From positions 1-64,000 of the forward strand of contig DCHS01000038.1 of NCBI GenBank assembly GCA_002314875.1: a stretch of 64,000 nucleotides of DNA, read 5' to 3'. Of the stretch, positions 43,214 to 52,717 are shown one piece after another (the first letter of the stretch is position 1; every line of letters begins with the position of its first letter). The translations under genes were made by a program, and so were the position numbers. The DNA is from Prevotellaceae bacterium UBA1746 (GTDB lineage Bacteria; Bacteroidota; Bacteroidia; Bacteroidales; Bacteroidaceae). A model generated the notes under the pieces. It saw only the letters and a list, made by a program, of their open reading frames with translations, was not told the origin of the DNA and ran no database searches.

Positions 43214-46200
43214 ATGAAACAGATCTTAACATTGTTGCTTCTGTTCCTCTCCTCCGTAAGTGTGTATGGACAGAAGAACTTTCCGGATGTAAAACCGCTC
43301 CGTGTTCAGCAGGACGCTACGGTAAGTACTGGCATTCAGGCTCCTGCTGCAAAGGATGGCAAGACCCTCTATTGTGGCGTGCAACTTGACCTCCTCCGTC
43401 GTTCTGCAGGTTTGGCAACTTTCAATTTGTCAGACCCGATGAATTCTTTGACGATTCTTAACAACCGTGCCCTCAACTGGATTGATGATGCTGACTATGA
43501 TGCTCCCATCGCCGGTGCCTGGGCTAAAGGCAAGTACTATGCTTTCATCGGTAAGGTTTATTCCTTTGTAACCTGCCGTAAATACTGGGGTACCTTCGAT
43601 CTTGAAACGGGTAATTTCAGTAAGATCGCTGATGCACAGCCCACTCCTACTTTCAGTAATGATGCGATGTACGCTGACTACTCCCCTGTATATAGTATGG
43701 CGTACGATAACAAGCAGGAGAAGATGTATGCCCTCTACTACGACGTTGCAGGTTATACCGGTGGTTTCCTGAACTGTGTTCTCGCTACCGTAGATCTCAG
43801 CAGCGGTGTGTTGACCAAGGTGGGTGAATTCGATAAGATTTATTACAGCATCGCCATCGACCACTTTGGAAAGATGTACGGTCTTACCTACAAGACGGAT
43901 TCTGACAACAATATCGTCGGTACCAATCTCTATCGTATTAATGATGACAACGGCAATGTGGATACTGACGAAAATGGTCTTATCTACGAAGAAGCCCTTA
44001 TCGGTGAGGTGAAATCTGCTGACGGTGACTCTTTTGCCGGAGGTACTCTTCAGGATATGGACTTCGATAACGATTCCTGGGTCATCCGCTGGAACCGTAT
44101 CAGCAGCGCTGGTACCTATATCTGCGAACTGAATCCTGAAACCGCTGTTTATTCCAATTCCCAGCTCATCGGTTCAAATGCTACCGTTGTCGGTATCTAT
44201 GCTCCCTATACTCCCGCTGACAGTCCTTCGGCTCCTGGTCATGTTCATGACCTTAAGGCTACTCCTGCCGCTCAGGGTGCTAACAGCGTAACCCTTTCAT
44301 GGACTAATCCCACGCAGTCTTGGGACCGTCACGACGTTGAGGCGGTTACCGAGGTCCATATCTATCGTGGTGAAGAACTGATCGGCATTGTTACAGACGG
44401 TGTTGAAAAGGGCGCTCAGAGTTCCTTCACTGATGATGAGGCTGCCTCTGGTTTCAGCACCTACAAGGTCGTTCCCTGTCGTAACGAGGACGAAGAAGGT
44501 GTTTCCACTTCCGTTCAGGTCTTTGTAGGCTATGACGTTCCCGGTGCTCCTGAAAATGTAACCCTCTCTTCCGCTGACGGCTATAACAGCGAAATCACCT
44601 GGGAGGCTCCCAGTGTTGGCAAGTACAACGGTTGGTATGATCCTACCACTTTGACTTATACCATTACCCGTAATCCTGACAACAAGGTTGTTGCAAAGAA
44701 TATCGCTGAGAATCATTTCACCGATAATACCTTGACGACGACCCAGTCCTATTCTTATACAGTACAGGCAAGCAATGCCACGGGTACGGGTCTTTCTGCA
44801 ACCTCCAACGAACTCATTCTCGGTCCTGCCATCAATCCTCCTTATTCTGTATCCTTCACGGACAATCAGGCAGCAAGCCTCTGGACGCCTCTTGATGCCA
44901 ATGCTGACGGAGACGGATGGCGTTTCGAGGACTTCTGGGATGCTTGGATTTCTACCAACTACGGCAACACCGGTGACGACTGGCTGTTCTCTCCCGACTT
45001 TGCTTTTGAGAAGGGTCATAGCTACCGTGTAAGTTTCGGCCTTTACAAGCCTTACCATAGTTCTGGCGGTAAGGAATTCATTACCTTCAAGTATGGTCAG
45101 GGTGCGAGTGTTGAAGCCATGACTGGTACCATGGATGAAATGGTGGAAATCGCTAACTACGATACCCGCTACTATTCTTACACCCTCACTGCTGATGTTA
45201 CGGGTAAGTACAATCTCGGTCTAAATGCTCGTGGTGAGGCTTCCAACTGGGGTACCTACTTTACGGCTTTCTCTATCAACGAGGTAAGTTCCTGCGACCT
45301 TGCAGCAACGGCTGTAAGCGGTCCTTCTTCTGTGAATGCTACTGCAAAGAACAACTACACCGTTACCGTTTTCAACAAGGGTGCTGTTACTGCTGAATCA
45401 TACTCAGTTCAGCTTGTTGACGATGACGACAATGTTCTCGGTGAGACCAAGGTTACTGAACCTCTCGCTCCTCAGAAAGAGACGACGGTGAAGGTGGCAT
45501 GGACTCCTGCTGCAGAACTTGCAAATAGCGTTGTTGAAGTTTATGGCCGTGTCCTCTTTGATGGTGACGGCGATGCTTCCAACGATAATACCGACGAACC
45601 TCTCAAGGTTACCGTCGGTGCCCCTGGCAACAGTTCATGGGTGGACTATACCGGCCAGGAAGGTTGGGCTGACGCTACCAATGACAATTCCCTCGTTCCC
45701 TTCGGCTTCTCTTACAAATCAACTTGGAGTGAGGTGATTTACAACGCTGCTGATATGGATCTTCCCAATGGTGATATTGCAATTTCCAAGATCAGTTACG
45801 ACTATAATTTCGGATCATCTGTTGAGGCTAAAATCAAAACTTATATCGGTGCTACCGACAAGAAGAGTTTCAGTAATGTTTCTGATCTCATCGGTCAGGA
45901 TGCTCTTACGCTTGTCAGCGACTCCACTTTCGATATGCTCCGTGGTACTGGCACCTTGACGATTCATTTCACCAAGCCCTTCGTGGTTAAGGCTGGCCAG
46001 AACATCGTTATCGCTATCGATCGTCCTTACGAAAGTTACAATGATGCTGATGTCTTCAACAATCACTTCACCAGTCTTGACAGCACTCCCTTGCAGACTT
46101 CGCTTCAGTTCGGCCACGACTCTACAAAGTTTGACTGGACGGGTTCGGTAAATACCTATACCAGCTGTTGGATTCCTGTTACCCACTTCTTCGTTGAAGA

Positions 46201-46351
46201 ATGTTCAACGGGCATCGAAAGTGTTTATTGCAATGCCAAGAGCGCTGAAATCTATACCCTCAGCGGTGTTCGTGTAAACTCTGCCAAGGATCTTCACGGT
46301 ACCTATATTCAGCGTTCAAACGGCCAGGTTAAGAAGGTGATTTTGAAGTAA
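43214..46351 (+). CDS. Large secreted adhesin-like protein (choice-of-anchor J, Fn3, CARDB)
   Basis: A 1045-residue exported protein, signal peptide to about 19 (SVYGQ). Residues about 35-330 form a propeller-like repeat region (YSMAYDNKQEKMYALYYD, YSIAIDHFGKMYGLTY). Two Fn3-like modules follow (SVTLSWTNPTQSWDR, SEITWEAPSVGKYNG), then a cleaved-adhesin / choice-of-anchor-J-type domain at about 545-690 (WTPLDANADGDGWRFEDF, GDDWLFSPDFAFEKGHSYRVSF), a CARDB-like module (NNYTVTVFNKGAVTAESYSV) and another beta domain. The end, EIYTLSGVRVNSAKDLHGTYIQRSNGQVKKVILK, is a type A-like tail. Related domains occur in surface proteases and adhesins. No protease motif is seen here. Confidence 0.82.
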   Translation: MKQILTLLLLFLSSVSVYGQKNFPDVKPLRVQQDATVSTGIQAPAAKDGKTLYCGVQLDLLRRSAGLATFNLSDPMNSLTILNNRALNWIDDADYDAPIAGAWAKGKYYAFIGKVYSFVTCRKYWGTFDLETGNFSKIADAQPTPTFSNDAMYADYSPVYSMAYDNKQEKMYALYYDVAGYTGGFLNCVLATVDLSSGVLTKVGEFDKIYYSIAIDHFGKMYGLTYKTDSDNNIVGTNLYRINDDNGNVDTDENGLIYEEALIGEVKSADGDSFAGGTLQDMDFDNDSWVIRWNRISSAGTYICELNPETAVYSNSQLIGSNATVVGIYAPYTPADSPSAPGHVHDLKATPAAQGANSVTLSWTNPTQSWDRHDVEAVTEVHIYRGEELIGIVTDGVEKGAQSSFTDDEAASGFSTYKVVPCRNEDEEGVSTSVQVFVGYDVPGAPENVTLSSADGYNSEITWEAPSVGKYNGWYDPTTLTYTITRNPDNKVVAKNIAENHFTDNTLTTTQSYSYTVQASNATGTGLSATSNELILGPAINPPYSVSFTDNQAASLWTPLDANADGDGWRFEDFWDAWISTNYGNTGDDWLFSPDFAFEKGHSYRVSFGLYKPYHSSGGKEFITFKYGQGASVEAMTGTMDEMVEIANYDTRYYSYTLTADVTGKYNLGLNARGEASNWGTYFTAFSINEVSSCDLAATAVSGPSSVNATAKNNYTVTVFNKGAVTAESYSVQLVDDDDNVLGETKVTEPLAPQKETTVKVAWTPAAELANSVVEVYGRVLFDGDGDASNDNTDEPLKVTVGAPGNSSWVDYTGQEGWADATNDNSLVPFGFSYKSTWSEVIYNAADMDLPNGDIAISKISYDYNFGSSVEAKIKTYIGATDKKSFSNVSDLIGQDALTLVSDSTFDMLRGTGTLTIHFTKPFVVKAGQNIVIAIDRPYESYNDADVFNNHFTSLDSTPLQTSLQFGHDSTKFDWTGSVNTYTSCWIPVTHFFVEECSTGIESVYCNAKSAEIYTLSGVRVNSAKDLHGTYIQRSNGQVKKVILK

Positions 46352-46423
46352 TCATCAAGAAAGAAATAATCTTTTAGTCAAGAATTTGTGATAAAAGCCC
46401 AGATGGGATAAAAGTACAAATTA

Positions 46424-47713
46424 ATGAATAAGAAAAGCCTTTCAATATTTGCGCTGTCATTCGTCGCGTTGAGTTGTTCGGCGCAGACGAATGCAGCGTC
46501 TTTTCCGTTGAATTTCGATGACGGCTATACCATTCTTCACAGCAATGCGAAGGTTGATATTCTCTTTCACAACGATGGTTCAGCGCCGATAACCAGTTTA
46601 GCCTACACCGTTGAAGATATCAGTTCCGGCTCTATTTCCAGCGAGAAGACGCTGACCTTCACTGATGCTGTTCCTGCTGGTGAAAATGGTACGGCGACCT
46701 TCAAGGTCCCTGCAGGCTCTTCTGTTGGTGTTTGCCAAAAGAATGTCACCATCACCAAGGTCAATGGTGTTGCCAACGAAACGGCTGCGATTAAGGCTTC
46801 TGCTTCCGGTAATATCTGTACGCTTTCGGAGAAGATGCCGAAACGAACGATTGAGGAGGAATACACCGGAACTTGGTGTGGCTGGTGTCCGCGTGGTACG
46901 GTCGGTATAGAGCAACTTTCGGAGAAGTATCCCGATACTTTCGTCGGTGCTGCTTTCCACTATGATGATGAATTCTGGTTCTCGGAAGTAGGCTATCACG
47001 ATGGTTTCCCGCAATGCGAACTCAATCGCCATGCTAACGTTGATCCTTACAACGGCTCAACGGGTTCTGAGCCTTTGGGCATCGAGAAAGATTACCTCAA
47101 AGAGCAGAATATCCTGCCTTTTGCTTCCCTCGATATGCAGGCCGTCTGGGCGGATAACAGCAAGCAGAAAATCATGGTGAAGAGCAATATGAAATTCGTC
47201 TATAACACCTCTGATGAATTTGCTTTGCTCTACATCCTTACCGAGAACGGACTTTCCGGTTCACGCCAGGCCAGTTACTATTCTGGCAAAGAAGAATATG
47301 CCGGCGATCCCTATATGGCATTCTGGTACAATGGAGGTTCAACGAATGTTTACAACCATGTCGTCGTTGCTTTTGCAGGTCGTGAAAACGGTATCGATGG
47401 CAGTGTTTCTTCTCCCGTCAGCGTGGGTATGGAACAGTCCTATGACTATTGTTTCGATATCTCCGGTAACAGCCGCATCAAGGACAAGAGTAAACTTCAC
47501 ATGATTGTCTGTCTTCTCGATAAGACCAAAGGAACCATCATCAACACCGATTTCGGAGAAATCTCATCAGAGGAAACGGGCATCAGATCTGTTTCATCAT
47601 CTCCTTCCTCCGCTACCTATTATAGTTTGGATGGTAGAAGATTATCTTCTCCTTCTAATACTATCTCCATCGTCCGTCATCCCGACGGCACCTCCGTTTT
47701 GCAAACCAGATAA
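46424..47713 (+). CDS. Omp28-like secreted protein, short form, CGWC
   Basis: A 429-residue exported protein with a signal sequence ending FVALSCSAQ (a weak lipobox at Cys19 cannot be excluded). It lacks the N-terminal beta-sandwich of its paralogues and starts directly with the CARDB-like domain (VDILFHNDGSAPITSLAY). The thioredoxin-like domain begins RTIEEEYTGTWCGWCPRG, with the pair CGWC near residues 152-155, then FVGAAFHYDDEFW and FPQCELNR. The tail (YYSLDGRRLSSPSNTISIVRHPDGTSVLQTR) is divergent. Gap to the previous gene is 72 bases, so it may be co-transcribed with it. Confidence 0.83.
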   Translation: MNKKSLSIFALSFVALSCSAQTNAASFPLNFDDGYTILHSNAKVDILFHNDGSAPITSLAYTVEDISSGSISSEKTLTFTDAVPAGENGTATFKVPAGSSVGVCQKNVTITKVNGVANETAAIKASASGNICTLSEKMPKRTIEEEYTGTWCGWCPRGTVGIEQLSEKYPDTFVGAAFHYDDEFWFSEVGYHDGFPQCELNRHANVDPYNGSTGSEPLGIEKDYLKEQNILPFASLDMQAVWADNSKQKIMVKSNMKFVYNTSDEFALLYILTENGLSGSRQASYYSGKEEYAGDPYMAFWYNGGSTNVYNHVVVAFAGRENGIDGSVSSPVSVGMEQSYDYCFDISGNSRIKDKSKLHMIVCLLDKTKGTIINTDFGEISSEETGIRSVSSSPSSATYYSLDGRRLSSPSNTISIVRHPDGTSVLQTR

Positions 47714-47724
47714 AATGGAAGCCA

Positions 47725-47766
47725 AAAAAGAAGACCACGAACCCATCCGTTCGTGGTCTTCTTTTT
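47725..47766. terminator. Strong bidirectional hairpin terminator
   Basis: A perfect 18-base-pair stem (AAAAAGAAGACCACGAAC / GTTCGTGGTCTTCTTTTT) with a 6-base loop, T-rich on both strands, between convergent genes. Confidence 0.95.
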
Positions 47767-47783
47767 AATTTACCTTTTAGCTT

Positions 47784-49997
47784 TTACTGGGTAATCTCTT
47801 TTCTTCCATTCACGATGTTGATGCCTTTCTGGATTCTGCTGATGCGCTGACCATAGAGATTGAAGAGAGCATCGGTGCGGTTGGGGAGGGTAGTGACATT
47901 GCTGATACCTTCAGGACCGCCGTTGTAGGTGATGTGGATGGGACGCTTGTAGGAATTGATGGCATCGATGACAAAAGTCAGCGTGTTGTTGACCTTGGTG
48001 ACCGTCATGGTACCGCGTTCCAGCATCCATACAGGAACTTCCAGACCGCCGGCAGTCTTCTTGGCGTAGTAGGAAGGATAGATGACGCCGTCATATACAC
48101 CGGGACAGGGCTGAATGGTCCATAGTTCTTCGGTGTCAGCGATGGTGTAGGTTCCTTCAGGGATGAAGATGTTCTTGTCCTGCTTGGGAGCATAGATAAC
48201 GAGGGTCAGCACTTCACCGCGTTCAGCGCTGTAAGCGTTGAGATAGAGATAGCCGTCGCTGTTTAGGAAGTTTTCCTTGGTAACCTCATCCTGATCGCCG
48301 AAGTTCGCCGTAAGTTCACCTTCCTGAGCATCATATTCCTTCTTTTCCATATACTCGCTGTCCCACTTGGTCAGCATGGTGATGTTGAAGTGGTGAACTT
48401 CGGTATCCATCGCATCGGCACTGATGACAGCCGTGATGTTCTCATCAGCATCCATCGTAATCTTCACCGTACCGTTCATAAAGTACATCTGGCGCTGGGT
48501 ATTGTTGTTCACAATATAGCCCCAAACATTTCCACCGTCAATATCGAATTCGCCTTCAGTGGTTTCGGTGCCAATCACGGTAATCTGAACGGTGTAGTCT
48601 CCGTTGTCGCTGTCACCCTGAATACGTTCTGCCTGTTCCTTTTCAAGGGCATTGATATATTCGCAGTTACTGCAGAAAACATCGATATTATCAACGGCTT
48701 CAGAAACTACATAGCGCATGTCGAGCTTGTATTCCTTGTAGTCGTTGGCATAGAAGGAGCAGGTTACAACGAGCTGGTCGTTGGCGTCCGTACAGAGTTC
48801 AGCATCGTGGAAGAAGAGGGCATATCCTACCTTATTGCCATAGGCAACAGCAGCAGAGAGGGTAGAGAAGTCGGCAACCGGTCCCATCTTCATTTCGCCG
48901 CTCACCTGTGCATCGTAGGTGTCGTTATACCCCTGCGTCATGAAGTAGCCCCAGAAACTCTGTGCCTGGGCATTGGTAATCTTCACGTCGATAGGTTCAC
49001 CGCCGTCGGGGAGCGTCAGCGTCATGTGGATGTTGTAGCGGATAGAGTCCGTTCCCACAAAACTGGTGTTGATATCGAAAAGTTTGTTGTCGGTAAGGGT
49101 GGCATAAGCCGTCTGCTGTTCTGCAATACCGACAGCATTGCTGCCATTAACATCCGTACAAACCAGGGTATATTCCGACATGATGTGGTCCTTGTCGAAC
49201 TCACCCGTCAGACCGCCCTTCAAGGCTACCTGGGCATAGAGTCCCGTTGCCTCGTCCTTACCAAAATACAGCGCTTCGGAAGGATAGATTTCGCAGTCAT
49301 CAGGATTGCAGACGATCTCGAGGTTCTTCTCTTCCTTGGGCTTGATGGGAGCAGGCTGGGTGATGAGATAGTGGTACTGCTGTTCAGGACCTTCATAAGT
49401 AACCTTTCCATAATCATCGTGCTTGATGATCTTGCCCCAAACGTCGCCTTCCATCTTCAACGCACCATCTTCATCTTCGGTAACGGTGAGGTCAATGCGC
49501 TGATAGCGAATGGTATCGAGCTGTGCAGATTCCGAATGACCGTAGTTGAGACGGATGAGTTGGTTAAGACTGGTGTAATGGCCTGCGGGAGACTTTGAAT
49601 TTCCGGATCTCAAGTGGAACTTGAACATGAAATAGTCTCCGTCGGCTTGCTCGTCAGAGAAGAAGGACATAAACCATCCACCTTCAAAGGGTTCAACATA
49701 GGCAAAGTGGTCAGCGGTTACATAGATGATGCCGTCGTCACCAACCACCACCTTCTTCGCAGACTGACGGGGAGCAATAGGGGTTCCCAGGTTGAGCGAA
49801 GGCTGGTTTTCTGCCTTGGAATTTACCTGAGAAGCAAGGTTAAGTTTGCTCTTGAAACTCGTCGTCTCAGGTGCGGCACTGATTTCCTTCTGTTCCCCTT
49901 GGGGCATTTTTGCTGTGGGCTTATTGAAATCAATAGCGCTTGCACTGACTGCAAAAGCCATTCCCAGTAAAAGGGTACAAATCTTAATGAATTTCAT
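47784..49997 (-). CDS. Secreted multi-domain protein of unknown family, T9SS-like tail
   Basis: A 737-residue exported protein, signal peptide to about 21 (AVSASAI). After a low-complexity linker (about 22-85) come four or so beta modules of about 140 residues sharing a W-G-[KY] motif and an acidic preface (MEGDVWGKIIKHDD, ITNAQAQSFWGYFM, FDIDGGNVWGYIVNN) and ending in an F-Y strand. Several start with phrases like YGKDEATGLYAQVALKGG or KVGYALFFHDAEL. The tail is ALFNLYGQRISRIQKGINIVNGRKEITQ. I do not recognise the family. It lies 15 bases downstream of the M6 peptidase gene on the same strand, so they probably form an operon with the two genes further upstream. Confidence 0.78.
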   Translation of the reverse strand: MKFIKICTLLLGMAFAVSASAIDFNKPTAKMPQGEQKEISAAPETTSFKSKLNLASQVNSKAENQPSLNLGTPIAPRQSAKKVVVGDDGIIYVTADHFAYVEPFEGGWFMSFFSDEQADGDYFMFKFHLRSGNSKSPAGHYTSLNQLIRLNYGHSESAQLDTIRYQRIDLTVTEDEDGALKMEGDVWGKIIKHDDYGKVTYEGPEQQYHYLITQPAPIKPKEEKNLEIVCNPDDCEIYPSEALYFGKDEATGLYAQVALKGGLTGEFDKDHIMSEYTLVCTDVNGSNAVGIAEQQTAYATLTDNKLFDINTSFVGTDSIRYNIHMTLTLPDGGEPIDVKITNAQAQSFWGYFMTQGYNDTYDAQVSGEMKMGPVADFSTLSAAVAYGNKVGYALFFHDAELCTDANDQLVVTCSFYANDYKEYKLDMRYVVSEAVDNIDVFCSNCEYINALEKEQAERIQGDSDNGDYTVQITVIGTETTEGEFDIDGGNVWGYIVNNNTQRQMYFMNGTVKITMDADENITAVISADAMDTEVHHFNITMLTKWDSEYMEKKEYDAQEGELTANFGDQDEVTKENFLNSDGYLYLNAYSAERGEVLTLVIYAPKQDKNIFIPEGTYTIADTEELWTIQPCPGVYDGVIYPSYYAKKTAGGLEVPVWMLERGTMTVTKVNNTLTFVIDAINSYKRPIHITYNGGPEGISNVTTLPNRTDALFNLYGQRISRIQKGINIVNGRKEITQ

Positions 49998-50012
49998 GGG
50001 GATATATTGTTT

Positions 50013-52682
50013 TTAGTATTTCAGAATCTTCTTGCGGTTTCTGATGATAATGCCTCGGGGAGCATTTTCAATACGCTGACCGGCAAGATTGAACATAACA
50101 TCTTCCTGAACATCATGTCCCTTGAAAGAAACGGTGATGATGCCTACCGGCTCGTCTTTGGAGACATCGATGGTGTCGGACATAGCGGTATATTTTCCAC
50201 CGGCTTGGCCACGGACGGCATAACTGTAGAGCTTGTCCTTATCGAGTCCCGTGAAGGTATAGCTCTCTTCGCTTGTCGTCACGCTCTTCACCTTCTTATA
50301 TTCATAATAGGTATAGCCGGCATAGACATCGTCCACGAGGAAATAACCCATTTTATGATGATAGATCAGACGAACAGCATCGGCATTGTCCAAGGTCAGC
50401 GTTACCGTCTTTTCCACACCGGCATCTGCAGAGAAGGCTTCACCGACCTGCGTCCACTGGCCTCCGACGAGTTGTTCTACGGTGACATGGTTCGAACCGT
50501 TGTTGCTTCTGTGCCAAAAACGCAGACTGTTGAGTTTCAGTCCGGGTTTGCGGATTTCTAGATAGGTGTTGTCGGTATTGAAACGGAACGAGGGACTGGA
50601 TTCTCCGCCATACTGAGCATTGGGTGTTGTGGTGACATCCGTTGTCCAGCCTTCGGGCAAATCGTAATCTTCCTGCGTAGCATAGTTGAAACCGGTTCCT
50701 ACCTCGGTCTTTCCTGACAAGGTTCGCGTCAGCAGATGGACTTCATAGTTTTCTGCAATGCTGATGGGCTGCCAGTTGGCGGTGAAGGCATCGTCCGTAA
50801 CTTCGGTGGCAGGGAGTGCCTCCGCTTTCTGTTCGTCAATGAGGTAGTGAGAGGTTGAAAAGACGATTTCTGCCGTTTCGGAATGAAGTTTGGAATTTAC
50901 GGCAATGACTTTCACCTTGTATTCGGTCTCGGCCTCGAGATTGTTCAACTCATAGGAATTCCCCGTCAAAGTCTTGTTCAAAAGCAGTTCCTCGCCTTTG
51001 TAGATATATATATTAAAGGAGCGGGTGTACGGAGGCGTGGACCAGTTGATCTTTGCGGAGGTTCCCGTGATATTGCTGACGCTCACAACAGGCGTTTCCA
51101 AGGTGTAGTCAACACCGTCCAAAAGGAATTTCACCGTTTCTCCCTCTTCTTCAACATGGGCAAAGCCGAAGATGGCATCTTTCGCCCAACTGCTAAAGGT
51201 GAAGTTGGTGATATTAGCCGTGCCAGGGAACGGATCGCTGGCTCGTCCTTCTGTTGAATATCCTTTATCCGCCTCTACAACATCGACGTGCTGGTGACTG
51301 GCAATGCCATTGGGCATATTTCCAGCCCAAAGACTCTCATCTTCTTCGATATGCCAAACCAAAGCACCATGACCGGGAACATATTTATCCCAGCCCTTCT
51401 TCTGGCGGTTCTCGATGAGGAAATACTCGTTATCCTTGCCAGGAACACTGACGCGGTAGGCAAAATTGCTTTCTTCGAGGAAGGGTACGGAAACTAAGGT
51501 ATTCGTCGTAAGGTCGAGCTCCGTAGGTTCAAGCCAGCCCAGGCTGTAGCGTTCGAAAGCCGTGAAGAGAGGAGGGGTATTCTGGTCGTTGTTATAAACA
51601 CCGGAAGCCATGACGTCCCAATTGCCGGGGCGGTTGGAACCACCATCACCATTGTTGTAATGGTCGGCGAGACCCAAGACATGGCCAAACTCGTGAACGA
51701 AAGTTCCGATGCCAGCAGGCTTCTTGCTGATGCCGTTCATCTCGCATGAAACGGTGAATCGGTCTATCTTTACTCCGTCGGCATAGAAGGAATAGTCGCC
51801 CTTTTCGGTGTAGGCGATTTCGGTCAGATTGCCACTATGGGGCCAGATGTAGTTCTGGTTGCCCGTATCAGCCTGACCATAGCCGGCATAGACACAATAG
51901 ATATTGTCGCAAACGCCGTCGCCATCGGTATCGTAGTCGGCAAAGTTGATCTTATCGTCCATGAGGTCGGCAACCTCGAGAATCATCTTATAGGTATCCT
52001 GGAGACCAGACATCACGGTATTCGCTCCTCCCGCATAATAGGTCGCGGGGTGGCTCAGCTGAACTGGCCCATAGACATCAAAGACAGGATCGTAGAGGTG
52101 GTTGGAACCTTCCTTATACCACTCGGTAACACAGCCCTGGGCGCCGTTTCTGCTGAACCCGTTCTTATGGAAGAATTCATCAAAATAGGTGGCAGGATTC
52201 GTCATCGAGAAATTCGTATCGGAGAAGCTCACCAGTACCACCAAGGCCTTATGGGTTCCGATCGTAGGAACATCGTTCATCTTCATCACGCGGTTTGCAC
52301 CTGAACGGGGAGCCTTGTTCATGGCTGAATAGCGCTCGTTGTTCAGGTATTCCTGGACCGAGGAGGGGTTGATGTTCTTGAGAAATGATTTTTCCTCGGC
52401 AGAACGATGAGCGGGAGCATTGGCAATAATTCCGCTGGCAAGCGTCCTGCTATTGACTAATGTAGCGTATTCATAACTCTTGCTCTGCGGATTGAAGCAC
52501 AAAGGATAGCCATCTTCCGTGACAAGGAGATGACTGTGCTCATCGCCCAGAAGTTGGACGGTGATCGTTGTACCATCGGCCTGCGTCACCGTCATCATCT
52601 TCGGATAGGCAGGAACCGCCTGCATATTCAGTGAAAATGCGGTGAGCAGCGTGAGGCATGAATATCGAAATATCTTTTTCAT
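50013..52682 (-). CDS. Secreted M6-family metalloprotease with T9SS-like tail
   Basis: An 889-residue extracellular zinc peptidase; start at 52682 (MKKIFRYSCLTLLTAFSLNMQAV signal), with an in-frame ATG two codons upstream. The pro-region (MMTVTQADGTTITVQLLGDEHSHLL) matches that of the M6 protein at 10170. The catalytic motif HEFGHVLGLADH begins at residue 330, and the following DVMASG is the Met-turn-like segment. Fn3-like modules follow (SAKINWSTPPYTRSFNIYIYKGEE, then a second with ENYEVHLL). The tail is MFNLAGQRIENAPRGIIIRNRKKILKY. Probably degrades external proteins. Acts beside two neighbouring secreted proteins in a minus-strand run. Confidence 0.9.
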   Translation of the reverse strand: MKKIFRYSCLTLLTAFSLNMQAVPAYPKMMTVTQADGTTITVQLLGDEHSHLLVTEDGYPLCFNPQSKSYEYATLVNSRTLASGIIANAPAHRSAEEKSFLKNINPSSVQEYLNNERYSAMNKAPRSGANRVMKMNDVPTIGTHKALVVLVSFSDTNFSMTNPATYFDEFFHKNGFSRNGAQGCVTEWYKEGSNHLYDPVFDVYGPVQLSHPATYYAGGANTVMSGLQDTYKMILEVADLMDDKINFADYDTDGDGVCDNIYCVYAGYGQADTGNQNYIWPHSGNLTEIAYTEKGDYSFYADGVKIDRFTVSCEMNGISKKPAGIGTFVHEFGHVLGLADHYNNGDGGSNRPGNWDVMASGVYNNDQNTPPLFTAFERYSLGWLEPTELDLTTNTLVSVPFLEESNFAYRVSVPGKDNEYFLIENRQKKGWDKYVPGHGALVWHIEEDESLWAGNMPNGIASHQHVDVVEADKGYSTEGRASDPFPGTANITNFTFSSWAKDAIFGFAHVEEEGETVKFLLDGVDYTLETPVVSVSNITGTSAKINWSTPPYTRSFNIYIYKGEELLLNKTLTGNSYELNNLEAETEYKVKVIAVNSKLHSETAEIVFSTSHYLIDEQKAEALPATEVTDDAFTANWQPISIAENYEVHLLTRTLSGKTEVGTGFNYATQEDYDLPEGWTTDVTTTPNAQYGGESSPSFRFNTDNTYLEIRKPGLKLNSLRFWHRSNNGSNHVTVEQLVGGQWTQVGEAFSADAGVEKTVTLTLDNADAVRLIYHHKMGYFLVDDVYAGYTYYEYKKVKSVTTSEESYTFTGLDKDKLYSYAVRGQAGGKYTAMSDTIDVSKDEPVGIITVSFKGHDVQEDVMFNLAGQRIENAPRGIIIRNRKKILKY

Positions 52683-52717
52683 GATCAAAATGTGCCCAAA
52701 AGGGCATTGCCTTCAAA